From the NCBI GenBank assembly GCA_025361685.1, contig JANYKE010000187.1, positions 1 through 9,673 on the forward strand: a DNA stretch of 9,673 nt, written 5' to 3'. Below the pieces are notes generated by a model. The model ran no database searches. It was not told the DNA's origin and was given only the letters and a program-made list of their open reading frames with translations. Position numbers and translations under genes: made by a program. This document shows, one piece after another, positions 1-7,679 of this stretch; positions within the stretch are counted from its first letter, which is position 1, and every line of letters begins with the position of its first letter. The DNA comes from Eubacteriales bacterium. GTDB lineage: Bacteria > Bacillota > Clostridia > JANYKE01.

Positions 1-29
1 GTGTAGCAAGGAACCGTCCCCTGCTACGC
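1..29. repeat. REP-like imperfect palindrome (GGGGACGGTTC core) at the window edge
   Basis: Bases 1-8 pair with 22-29 (with one weak pair, 2 with 28). After a 9/21 mismatch, bases 10-11 pair with 19-20, leaving a loop at 12-18. On the minus strand the centre reads GGGGACGGTTCC between GTAGCA and TGCTAC arms. From memory, short palindromes with a GGGGACGGTTC core are scattered through clostridial genomes, sometimes near REP-associated Y1 transposases; no transposase is visible here. It begins four bases after the stop of the membrane protein gene, so it would lie in the 3' end of the operon transcript and could stabilise or end it. No U-tract can be seen because the window stops here. The element may also continue beyond base 1. 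Confidence 0.55.
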
Positions 30-33
30 TATT

Positions 34-1683
34 TTATTTGAAGGTGATTGTGGTATTGGGGGGAAGATCGTTTAAAATTTTATACCATGTCATGTGGAAT
101 GAATCATTATATGGCATCGTGTATTTATAAATGTCGTTTGGCAATTTTGAGAGTGCTAATTCTTTATCAAAGTTTCCTTCTGCTTTGTACTCGGCAACTT
201 TTTCCGCATTCGTCATGTGCACCACATAGTTTTCTGCATATCCCGAACCAATTGCTACAAGTGTTGAAAATGCAATTGCTACTGCGATGAGTCCTATTGC
301 AACAGAGACTCTGGTTAAACCTTCGAATTTTTTCATAAAGAAAATCAAATAAATTGCTATTAGGGTCAGTGCAATTATTGCAACCAGTTTCAAATCAGCA
401 TTTGCGTATTTTGCGATGATTGCAACTGAAATGAAAATGAAAATAATATTGTTGAAATATTTAATGGTATAATTAATTAGCGGAATAAACAAAAGTAAAA
501 CAGAAATGAGCAACGTCCTCGCTCCGATTTCAGGAGATAATAGCATGGCTGCTTGAATCCCTAGTGCAAGAAGAATGAAAATTGCATTGTCCTGATTTTC
601 TTTTTTAAAATAATCATATATTGAAAATATAACGAGCAAAGCAATACTTAAAAATAGCAAAATGACAAAAGGAATGTTAGTAAGCTCAGCATTTGTGCCT
701 CTAAACAACCACATATATAATCCGAGTGTTGCTGCACTCAATAAAATAATAATCCCTTTTAGCATAAAATTTACTAATTTATTTTTTGCAAACTTTTTGT
801 GAAATGCAATGAATGCCAAAATGACGAGGGAAAGCATTATGAAAATATACATCCCGCCATGCCCAAATATTATTTCGTACAAGTCAAGAGCTGAATGCTT
901 TATTCTGTCAACAATGCTCAGATTGAAAAAGTCCGGATATAACCCTGTGCGTTCAATATTTCCGGGTGCAGCATATATAATCAAAGACCCAAGTATTGAG
1001 CCAACAAAAGCAACAATCTGCACGGGTCTAATTCTTTCCTTTCTTATAAAAAAGCATGTAACCAGAAAATAAACATTAAGTGCAATAACACATAAGGCAA
1101 ACTGTTCCATGGTAAATGCTGCAAAAAAAGCAAGTATCGGAAGCCACAAATATTTTTTTCCTGATACAATATTCTTCATATAAAAATAGTAAAATGCGAG
1201 CAGCAGCAATATTGGGAAAAGATAATTGAGCGCGCCGGTTGCCCAGTAAACACTCTTACTCAAAATGCCAATTTCAAGAATTGAAAATAAAACGCATGCA
1301 ATGACAAGTGCCTTGGAAAAATCTTTTTTGTTGACCCCCGAATATTCTTTTGCTGATATTTTGGCAATCAAAATAACTATTCCGGCAATTACAGCCACAT
1401 TCCAAATCCTCCAAAGGTTTGGTCCGTTTGCAATGAGAACCTCATCTAGCAAATTAACAAATGCTCGACCGTTGTCATGCATGTAATGGTAAATAGTCTG
1501 ATTAATAAAATGATCTGTTCCGGATTTCAGAAATGTTGCATAGTAATAATCATCGCCAAAAAGCACAACAAACGAATGAATATAACATTGCAAAGAAATA
1601 AATGCCAAGAATATTCCCCAGTAGATATGATCTGATATCCAATTGTATAATTTGCTTAGTTTGCTCACTCTACCCATCCTCAC
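34..1683 (-). CDS. Polytopic membrane protein, DUF6056-like / possible GT-C-type glycosyltransferase
   Basis: This encodes about 549 residues with roughly 13-15 hydrophobic segments between residues 20 and 476, then a soluble tail (about 480-549), probably outside the cell. Motifs recalling DUF6056-type proteins are GDDYYYA (43-49) in the first loop after the first membrane helix, DNGRAF (70-75), YWATGALNYLFP (146-157), APGNIER (239-245) and an SPEIGART stretch (383-390). An acidic pair in the first outer loop is also the hallmark of GT-C enzymes that use lipid-linked sugars, so a role in modifying envelope polymers is plausible but inferred. The start is uncertain. The GTG at 1683 lies two bases after the rsgA stop but has no clear ribosome binding site. 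ATG 1677 follows GAGG directly. GTG 1668 has GAGG at a good distance (9 bases). It is co-transcribed with rsgA and sits where relatives often carry rpe. Confidence 0.65.
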   Translation of the reverse strand: MRMGRVSKLSKLYNWISDHIYWGIFLAFISLQCYIHSFVVLFGDDYYYATFLKSGTDHFINQTIYHYMHDNGRAFVNLLDEVLIANGPNLWRIWNVAVIAGIVILIAKISAKEYSGVNKKDFSKALVIACVLFSILEIGILSKSVYWATGALNYLFPILLLLAFYYFYMKNIVSGKKYLWLPILAFFAAFTMEQFALCVIALNVYFLVTCFFIRKERIRPVQIVAFVGSILGSLIIYAAPGNIERTGLYPDFFNLSIVDRIKHSALDLYEIIFGHGGMYIFIMLSLVILAFIAFHKKFAKNKLVNFMLKGIIILLSAATLGLYMWLFRGTNAELTNIPFVILLFLSIALLVIFSIYDYFKKENQDNAIFILLALGIQAAMLLSPEIGARTLLISVLLLFIPLINYTIKYFNNIIFIFISVAIIAKYANADLKLVAIIALTLIAIYLIFFMKKFEGLTRVSVAIGLIAVAIAFSTLVAIGSGYAENYVVHMTNAEKVAEYKAEGNFDKELALSKLPNDIYKYTMPYNDSFHMTWYKILNDLPPNTTITFK

Positions 1684-1685
1684 TT

Positions 1686-2576
1686 TCAGTATGGTTTAAT
1701 TTGTTTCAGCATTTCATACAATGCTGCGTATCTCTCATATCGCGATTTGTCAATCGAACCTGCTTCGGCTGCTATCTTTACTGCGCAGTCCGGCTCATTT
1801 ATGTGCATACATCCGTCAAATCTGCAGTCACCGCGCAAGTCATCAAATTCAACAAAGTATTCTTGAATTTCTTCATATGGAATTTCAACCACTTCAAATG
1901 AGCTAAACCCTGGTGTGTCAGCGATGTATGCTCCGTTTGGAAGCTCGAAAAGCTCCGTGTGTCTCGTTGTATGCTTTCCCCTGCTGACCTTTTTGCTAAG
2001 CTCGCCTATTATCATAAGTTCATCTTTGAAAATACGATTTAGTATCGATGACTTACCCACGCCCGATTGACCTGCAAATACATTTATACCTTCCGTAAGA
2101 ACATCGACAAGTTTATCTGTGTTGGCTTTACTCTCAATATTTATTGCGCAATATTTCAGAACCTTATATCCACATATATTATGATAAGTATCATAAACAT
2201 AATTATAAATATTTTCGGAATCAATATCAATTTTATTGATGCAAATAATTGGCACCACGCCTGATTTTTCAGCCATAATTATTAACTTGTCAAGCAAAAG
2301 ATAATCCGGTTTGGGCGAATCAGCAGCGATGATGATAATAAGCTGTTTTGCATTTGCAACCTGCGGGCGGATAAGAAAAGATTCTCTATTGTCTATTTCA
2401 TTTATAACGCCTTCGTTATCTTCTTCGTATGTGACTTCGAACTCGACCATGTCACCCGGATATGGGCTGACACTTTTTTTCCTTAGAATACCTCGAAGCG
2501 TACAATCATAGATTTCTTTTTCGGCTGTCTCAACCTTATATATTCCGCCAACACCTTTGATAATTATTCCTGTCAT
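1686..2576 (-). CDS. rsgA: Ribosome small-subunit biogenesis GTPase RsgA (YloQ/CpgA)
   Basis: RsgA is a circularly permuted GTPase that binds the maturing 30S subunit and checks the decoding centre. The 296-residue product has the family layout. An N-terminal OB-fold spans about 1-70. The permuted GTPase motifs follow in the order NKID (G4, 114-117), GQSGVGKS (G1, 169-176), TTRHTEL (switch I) and DTPGFSSFE (G3, from 220). A C-terminal zinc site has Cys251, Cys256, His258 and Cys264 in C-x4-C-x-H-x5-C spacing. I chose ATG 2576 because the protein then starts MTGIIIKGVGG, as is usual for the family; longer in-frame starts would run into prkC without homology. It begins one base after the prkC stop, with AGGGGA upstream inside the end of prkC. 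In Bacillus this GTPase is phosphorylated by PrkC, which fits its place beside the kinase and phosphatase. Confidence 0.96.
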   Translation of the reverse strand: MTGIIIKGVGGIYKVETAEKEIYDCTLRGILRKKSVSPYPGDMVEFEVTYEEDNEGVINEIDNRESFLIRPQVANAKQLIIIIAADSPKPDYLLLDKLIIMAEKSGVVPIICINKIDIDSENIYNYVYDTYHNICGYKVLKYCAINIESKANTDKLVDVLTEGINVFAGQSGVGKSSILNRIFKDELMIIGELSKKVSRGKHTTRHTELFELPNGAYIADTPGFSSFEVVEIPYEEIQEYFVEFDDLRGDCRFDGCMHINEPDCAVKIAAEAGSIDKSRYERYAALYEMLKQIKPY

Positions 2577-2577
2577 A

Positions 2578-4554
2578 TTAATTTTTTGTCCCCTGTTCAA
2601 CAATCCCATCGTTAATGTAAATACTGTATTGTGTCGAATTATCCTTTGGAACATAAATCTGAAAGTAATATGGGCTCAAATAATTGGGATCGATTTGTAT
2701 ATTCTTAATAATTTCCTCTTCGCCGGTGTCATTGTACTTCACTTTAATCATTAATCTTACCGGACTTCCATAACTCTGGTTGTTGCCCAAAGTAAATTTT
2801 GCATATTTTACATGTCTTCCTCCGGGATCATAGTAATCACTCATGTAAATGTCAACTTTGCCCATTTCATTAATAACGGTTGTTGGAAGAGGTTTCTGTC
2901 CTGAAACAGTTGTATTAAGGTCAGAAGTTTTTACACCTTTGGATTCTAAACCAGCATATACTGTTCCCAATATAAGTTTTCTATCAGCCAATATCTTTTG
3001 AACCTCACTTATTTTTAATCCTTCAAGTTCGGGAACCGTACTAGTATAAACAGGTGCTCCTTTGCTGATATAAAGAATAATTGTTGAGCCAACAGCAAAA
3101 TTGGTGTTTTCTGCAGGGTTAGTTCGGAAGGCTAAGCCTTTTGCTACATCAGTGCTATAATCTTCCGATTCTGTCACAATAAATCCGGTGTTCCTTAACA
3201 AATTGGATGCTTCGAGGCTGCTCATACCTTTGATAATCGGAATCAAAACTTTATTTGACCCGAGGCTGACAGTAAATGTCACCTCACTAAAATCATTTTT
3301 GTTTAGCGTTTTTCCTTCGGGAGAGGTTTGAGAAATAATAAGATCTTTGGCCATCGAATCGCTGTATTCTCCTGTTGTGTAAACAACAATTCCCTGACTC
3401 GTAAGTTCTGTCCTTGCTTCAGCAATCGAAGTCCCGACATAATTCTTCATGACAAATTGACCGGTGGCTGTGTTCGGATTCTTGGCAGTTGTAATTAACA
3501 CAACTATAACCGCAAGTATGATAAAAAGAATTGCACCGAGTGTGACATATGTCCATACTTTCTTCTTCCTTTTTGCTTCACGCACTTTTTTTCTGTCAGG
3601 CATGTGATCGTTGACCAAGCGACTATTATTTGGTCTTTCTGCCGGTCTCCTTTGTACGCCGATAGCAATTGGATCCATTCTGATTGTACGCCCATTGTCA
3701 CTTCCGGTTTTTTTGTCTTTTAAAAATTGTGCGTACGGTTGTTTAAGAACAAGTGTCAAGTCATCTTTCATCAGCGTGGCACTTTGATATCTTTCACGCG
3801 GATTTTTTTTCATTGCCTTCAATACAATATCATTAACTCCGATCGGAATATCTTTGAAAATTTCTACTGCTGATATCGGTTCTTCTTGAATTTGTTTGAT
3901 TGCAATGGCAACGGGTGATTCGGCATCAAAAGGAAGTGTATTTGTGAGCAATTCGTAAAGAACTATCCCCAAAGAATATATATCCGACTTGGCATCGCAT
4001 ATACTTCCCTTTGCCTGTTCCGGCGAAAAATATTGAACCGAACCAACTACTTTATCTCGCATTGTTATTGTTGAGCCGCTGACAAACTTGGCAATTCCAA
4101 AATCAGTTACTTTGGCAATGTCACCTTTTGTAATAATAATGTTTTGCGGCTTGATATCTCTGTGAATGATTCCGTTTTTGTGCGCATGGTCAAGTGCTCC
4201 TGCAACTTGTGCTGCAATATTGACTGCTTCCTTCCAATTCATTCTTCCATTTTCGCTTAGATACTCTTTTAAAGTTGGCCCTTCGGCATATTCCATTACT
4301 ATATAATTAATTTTATTTTCTCTGCCTATATCATATATCGGAACAATATTTGGATGAGATAATTTTGCGACTGAGCGTGCTTCGTCAGAAAAGCGTTTGA
4401 GAAATTCTTGATCCTCGGTAAATTCCGGTCTTAATATTTTTAAGGCAACATATCTGTTGAGAAGATTGCACTTTGCCTTGTAGACAATTGCCATTCCTCC
4501 CTCGCCAATCTTTTCAATTATTTCATATCTGTTTCCCAGAACAGTTTTTTCCAT
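2578..4554 (-). CDS. prkC: Membrane Ser/Thr protein kinase with PASTA domains (PrkC/Stk1 type)
   Basis: This 658-residue kinase joins a cytoplasmic Hanks-type domain to extracellular PASTA repeats that bind peptidoglycan fragments. The kinase domain (about 10-270) has the glycine loop GEGGMA (17-22), Lys39 in VALKIL, HRDIKPQN with catalytic Asp133, DFG (151-153), activation-loop threonines 162 and 164, and SPEQ (177-180). A basic juxtamembrane stretch (321-332) precedes one membrane helix (about 334-357). Three PASTA repeats follow (about 365-432, 435-499, 504-573). The last about 85 residues are not PASTA-like and look beta-rich, with many Tyr and Asn. The start is clear: AGGAG lies seven bases before ATG 4554. 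It follows stp by 36 bases, the usual phosphatase-kinase pair. Known roles of the family are control of cell-wall synthesis, division and spore germination; the targets here are inferred. Confidence 0.97.
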   Translation of the reverse strand: MEKTVLGNRYEIIEKIGEGGMAIVYKAKCNLLNRYVALKILRPEFTEDQEFLKRFSDEARSVAKLSHPNIVPIYDIGRENKINYIVMEYAEGPTLKEYLSENGRMNWKEAVNIAAQVAGALDHAHKNGIIHRDIKPQNIIITKGDIAKVTDFGIAKFVSGSTITMRDKVVGSVQYFSPEQAKGSICDAKSDIYSLGIVLYELLTNTLPFDAESPVAIAIKQIQEEPISAVEIFKDIPIGVNDIVLKAMKKNPRERYQSATLMKDDLTLVLKQPYAQFLKDKKTGSDNGRTIRMDPIAIGVQRRPAERPNNSRLVNDHMPDRKKVREAKRKKKVWTYVTLGAILFIILAVIVVLITTAKNPNTATGQFVMKNYVGTSIAEARTELTSQGIVVYTTGEYSDSMAKDLIISQTSPEGKTLNKNDFSEVTFTVSLGSNKVLIPIIKGMSSLEASNLLRNTGFIVTESEDYSTDVAKGLAFRTNPAENTNFAVGSTIILYISKGAPVYTSTVPELEGLKISEVQKILADRKLILGTVYAGLESKGVKTSDLNTTVSGQKPLPTTVINEMGKVDIYMSDYYDPGGRHVKYAKFTLGNNQSYGSPVRLMIKVKYNDTGEEEIIKNIQIDPNYLSPYYFQIYVPKDNSTQYSIYINDGIVEQGTKN

Positions 4555-4590
4555 CGTTCGTCTCCTAATTGCATGTTCGTATTTGAAAAA

Positions 4591-5331
4591 TTAAACTGCG
4601 TTTTTAATCAAAATAATTGTAATATTATCATCGCCGCCTCTATCATTGGCTTCCTGCGTGAGTATTTTACAAACCTCGGAAAGGTCATCGTTTTGGGAAA
4701 TTACTTTCAAAATTTCATCGTCCTTCAATTTGTTGGTGAGTCCGTCTGTACACATAAGGAAAATGTCATCTTCCTCGGTGTCAAAAAAATATGTGTCAAT
4801 CTGCAGATCCTCAAATGCTCCAATAGCCCGCGTGATAATGTTTTTGCCGGGGTAATTCTGCGCTTCGTTTCTTGTAATCTCGCCGCCGCTTATCAAGGCC
4901 TCGATTAATGAATGATCCAACGTGACTTGTTCAATTATCGAATCGCGGACACGATAAAATCTGCTGTCGCCGACATGTCCGATGTAAACTTTATTATTCA
5001 GAAAAACTGAGACTATCATGGTTGTGCCCATGCCTTCAAGCTCTTCTTCTTTGTTGGCAAGCGCGAACAGTCCGGTGTTGGCTTTTTGCATTGCGTCGAT
5101 TATTATGTCGAGAGCATTGTCCTCGTTGTCTTTCCAAACTTTTTTATTGTTGAGCGCACGTTCGATAATGTTAACGGCCTTCTGGCTTGCGACCTCGCCG
5201 CCACTGTGCCCGCCCATCCCATCGGCAATAATAAAAATCTGTGGCACTCCTGCTTTGCCGGCAAGTATGCGGTAGCAATCTTCGTTTCTTTTTCTCTTCA
5301 TCCCTACATGAGTTACAACCGAAACCTTCAA
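4591..5331 (-). CDS. stp: PP2C-family Ser/Thr protein phosphatase (Stp/PrpC)
   Basis: This metal-dependent phosphatase reverses phosphorylation by the PrkC kinase encoded next to it. From TTG 5331 it is 246 residues, the normal length. The PP2C motifs are in order: RNED (15-18), ADGMGGHSGGE (36-46) with metal-binding Asp37, GMGTT (100-104), GHVGDSR (118-124), DHSLIEAL (139-146), CTDGLTN (194-200) with Asp196, and GGDDNIT (232-238) with a metal-binding aspartate pair. The TTG start is chosen because AAAAGGAGG lies six bases before it and the protein then begins LKVSVVTHVG, like relatives. A longer ATG start at 5361 would add ten residues deep inside the preceding gene without a ribosome binding site. 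The TTG overlaps the TGA stop of the rlmN part by four bases (TTGA), suggesting translational coupling. Confidence 0.96.
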   Translation of the reverse strand: MKVSVVTHVGMKRKRNEDCYRILAGKAGVPQIFIIADGMGGHSGGEVASQKAVNIIERALNNKKVWKDNEDNALDIIIDAMQKANTGLFALANKEEELEGMGTTMIVSVFLNNKVYIGHVGDSRFYRVRDSIIEQVTLDHSLIEALISGGEITRNEAQNYPGKNIITRAIGAFEDLQIDTYFFDTEEDDIFLMCTDGLTNKLKDDEILKVISQNDDLSEVCKILTQEANDRGGDDNITIILIKNAV

Positions 5332-7667
5332 AGCTTGCCTCCTTTTCGCAGCTGCCCACAAGCAGCCTCTATGTCGCTGCCCAATTCTAATCGCACTGTT
5401 GTTTCAATGCCTTCATTTTTTAGGATTTTGCGGAATGCTTCAACTCGCTCTTTGGAACTTTTCTTGAGTGTGCTGTCTGATGTTTCATTTAAAGGAATTA
5501 AGTTTACATGACACAGCATACCCTTTAATAGTTTAGCAAGATCTTTTGCATGCTGTGGACTATCATTTTCGTCAAAAATTACTGCATACTCAAATGTCAA
5601 TCTCCGCATTGTATTGCTTGTATAAATATTACATATTTCGAGCAAACTGTCAATAGGATAGGCCTTGTTGACGGGCATCATCGCGGTTCTGTCGGCGTCG
5701 TACGGCGAGTGTAATGAGATGGAAAGATTGATAGGTTTGTTTTCATTGTTGAATTTTTCGATCATCGGAATCAAGCCGCATGTCGATATTGTCATCTTGC
5801 GATAGCTAACTCCAAGGCCTTCGGGATAGTGCAGCAGTTCGCAGAATTTCATGACATTGTCGTAGTTATCGAAAGGCTCGCCGATGCCCATGAGAACTAC
5901 GTTGCTGACGCGTTCTCCGGTTTCGGTTTGGATGGCAACAACTTGGGCGAGCATTTCGCCGGGGGTTAGGTTGCGTTCGAAGGGGAGTGATGAGGATACG
6001 CAAAATACGCAGCCCATTTTGCAGCCGACCTGGGTTGAGATGCAGACTGTGTTTCCAAATGAGTATTTCATGAGTACGCTTTCGATTACCCCTTTGTCGG
6101 CGAGTTGAAATGCGTATTTTGTGACTTGGTCTGTTTTGGATTGGGATATGGTTTTGATATGGACAGGGGATAAAGAAAATTCCGCGTTTAGTTTGGCTCG
6201 GAGTTCTTTTGGAATATTGGTGAAGTCATCAAAATTGGCCGCCCCGAGTGCGAGCCATTTGTATATTTGGGCGGCGCGGAATTTTGGTTCGCCAAAGTCA
6301 GCGAGTTTGGTTTTGATTTCGGTTAGGGTTAGAGTGCTTAGGTCACACTTACCGCGTTCTGCGCGCGAGGAGCGCTTGCGAAGGCGGGCGATATAGAATC
6401 CGTCTGTCCCGTCTGTGTGCGGGTACAGTAAGCGGGTCTCTTCAAGTGTTATGTCCGAGTTCTGCTCAAGAAATTTAGCAATCTGATTTTCGTTCTCTTC
6501 GCGGTTAACCGTGCAAGTGCTGTACACAATTGTCCCACCCGGCTTCGTATAAGCTGCCGCCGTCTTCAAAATCAAACTCTGCATTCCAACAAGTTCTTCC
6601 TCGTCGGCAGCAGAACGCGACCACTTAATTTCCGGCTTCTTGCCAATGACCCCATAACCTGTACATGGACAATCAGCCAGAACCGCATCAGCCAAAGCTG
6701 CAAAACTCTTATCAAAAATTAACGCATTCATTTTTGCAGCCTCAACAATCGTTGTTCCCAGTCTCTCAACATTTTGACTTATCAGTGTCAGCTTGTGATC
6801 ATAAACATCACACGCCAGAACATGTCCATCATTATTCATAATCTCTGCAATGTGCGTCGCCTTACCACCCGGCGCAGCACATAAATCGATAACAAAATCG
6901 CCCGGCTTCGGATTCAGCATTTCCGCAACAAGCATTGAAGCCTCATCCTGAGCATAAAATAAACCTTCAGTAAATTCACTCGTCTCATACAAGCCACCCG
7001 GGTTGACGACGTGAAGCGCATACCTGCTGATGCTGCCCTCGTATACATCATAGCCTTGAGCCACAAGTCTATCCTTAAGTTCTTCTCTTTTTATCTTCAA
7101 AGTATTAACCCGAATAGTCATGTTCGTAGGCTTGTTCATCGCCGCCATCATCTCTTCGGTAAATTCTTTTCCGTAATCTCTCAACCATTTCTCAACCATG
7201 AATTCCTGAAAAGAATATTTAACGCATAGATATCCCAAAATATTTTCCTCCCGATTTGGAAGATTAATTTTTGTAACGTCCTTACCCAATCGCGAAACAT
7301 TTCTAAGCACAGCATTAACAAATCCCGCCGAAGCTTTATGACCATACCTTGTCGCAAGCTTAACACTCTCATCGCACGCAGCTGAATCCGGCACCCTATC
7401 AAGAAACCAAATCTGGTAAACACCCATTCTCAAAACAGCAAGAATAGGCGGCGAGATTTTGTTAAACTTAACATTTGAAAACTGTAAAATTATATGATCG
7501 ATAAATCTTTTGTTTCGAATAACGCCGTAAACTATTTCGCTAATCAGCCCCTTATTCTTGGAAGAAAAATTCTCCGCCTTAAACAAATTGTTAAGATTGA
7601 GATTGGAATACGATCCATTCTGTTCAACATTTAAAATAACCTTAAGTGCTTCTTCTCTCTCATTCAT
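5328..7667 (-). CDS. rsmB-rlmN: Fused 16S rRNA m5C967 methyltransferase (RsmB) - 23S rRNA/tRNA m2A methyltransferase (RlmN)
   Basis: One 779-codon frame carries two complete enzymes. Residues 1-130 are a NusB-like RNA-binding domain. About 150-431 form the RsmB methyltransferase with DLCAAPGGK (SAM site, 261-269), DCPC with Cys335, and YSTC with Cys385, the two cysteines used in m5C transfer. A short basic join (about 432-440) follows. Residues 441-779 are a radical-SAM RlmN: cluster cysteines 549, 553 and 556 (CKMGCVFC), MGIGEP (593-598), and the two cysteines of its unusual mechanism, Cys542 and Cys770 (in AACGQL). Each half has its usual stand-alone length. The start is ATG 7667, with AGGGA seven bases upstream overlapping the fmt stop; the longer start at 7703 lacks a ribosome binding site and runs into fmt. 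Between the junction and Met533 there is no in-frame ATG, GTG or TTG, so RlmN cannot simply start on its own. Both halves act on rRNA in the cytoplasm. Confidence 0.93.
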   Translation of the reverse strand: MNEREEALKVILNVEQNGSYSNLNLNNLFKAENFSSKNKGLISEIVYGVIRNKRFIDHIILQFSNVKFNKISPPILAVLRMGVYQIWFLDRVPDSAACDESVKLATRYGHKASAGFVNAVLRNVSRLGKDVTKINLPNREENILGYLCVKYSFQEFMVEKWLRDYGKEFTEEMMAAMNKPTNMTIRVNTLKIKREELKDRLVAQGYDVYEGSISRYALHVVNPGGLYETSEFTEGLFYAQDEASMLVAEMLNPKPGDFVIDLCAAPGGKATHIAEIMNNDGHVLACDVYDHKLTLISQNVERLGTTIVEAAKMNALIFDKSFAALADAVLADCPCTGYGVIGKKPEIKWSRSAADEEELVGMQSLILKTAAAYTKPGGTIVYSTCTVNREENENQIAKFLEQNSDITLEETRLLYPHTDGTDGFYIARLRKRSSRAERGKCDLSTLTLTEIKTKLADFGEPKFRAAQIYKWLALGAANFDDFTNIPKELRAKLNAEFSLSPVHIKTISQSKTDQVTKYAFQLADKGVIESVLMKYSFGNTVCISTQVGCKMGCVFCVSSSLPFERNLTPGEMLAQVVAIQTETGERVSNVVLMGIGEPFDNYDNVMKFCELLHYPEGLGVSYRKMTISTCGLIPMIEKFNNENKPINLSISLHSPYDADRTAMMPVNKAYPIDSLLEICNIYTSNTMRRLTFEYAVIFDENDSPQHAKDLAKLLKGMLCHVNLIPLNETSDSTLKKSSKERVEAFRKILKNEGIETTVRLELGSDIEAACGQLRKGGKL
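5338..5346 (-). promoter_or_regulatory. Strong ribosome binding site for stp inside the rlmN 3' end
   Basis: The minus strand reads AAAAGGAGG here, followed by six bases and then TTG at 5331. This near-perfect anti-16S match sits within the last codons of the fusion gene and decides the non-ATG start of the phosphatase. It also encodes part of the Lys-Gly-Gly-Lys tail of RlmN, so the tail composition may reflect selection for the site. Confidence 0.85.
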
Positions 7668-7674
7668 TAAGAAA

Positions 7675-7679
7675 TCCCT
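7675..7679 (-). promoter_or_regulatory. Ribosome binding site of the rsmB-rlmN fusion, overlapping the fmt stop
   Basis: The minus strand reads AGGGA, of which AGGG shares bases with the TAG stop of fmt and the two bases after it. ATG 7667 follows after seven bases. It supports the 7667 start over the upstream in-frame ATG codons within fmt, and ties initiation of the fusion to termination of fmt. Confidence 0.75.

Noticed and set aside
2586..2600. Second GGGGAC core resembling the REP-like element
   Set aside because: It lacks palindromic arms and is explained by the last codons of prkC and the ribosome binding site of rsgA.
4555..4590. Possible internal promoter in the 36-base gap before prkC
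   Set aside because: No -35/-10 pair with sensible spacing is visible; the gap holds only an A/T-rich stretch and the prkC ribosome binding site.
4573..4908. 111-codon open frame on the plus strand
   Set aside because: It is antisense to conserved PP2C sequence, with no family resemblance; most likely a shadow frame.
5086..5511. 141-codon open frame on the plus strand
   Set aside because: It runs opposite to stp and the end of rlmN, both clearly coding by conserved motifs, and shows no recognisable protein features or ribosome site.
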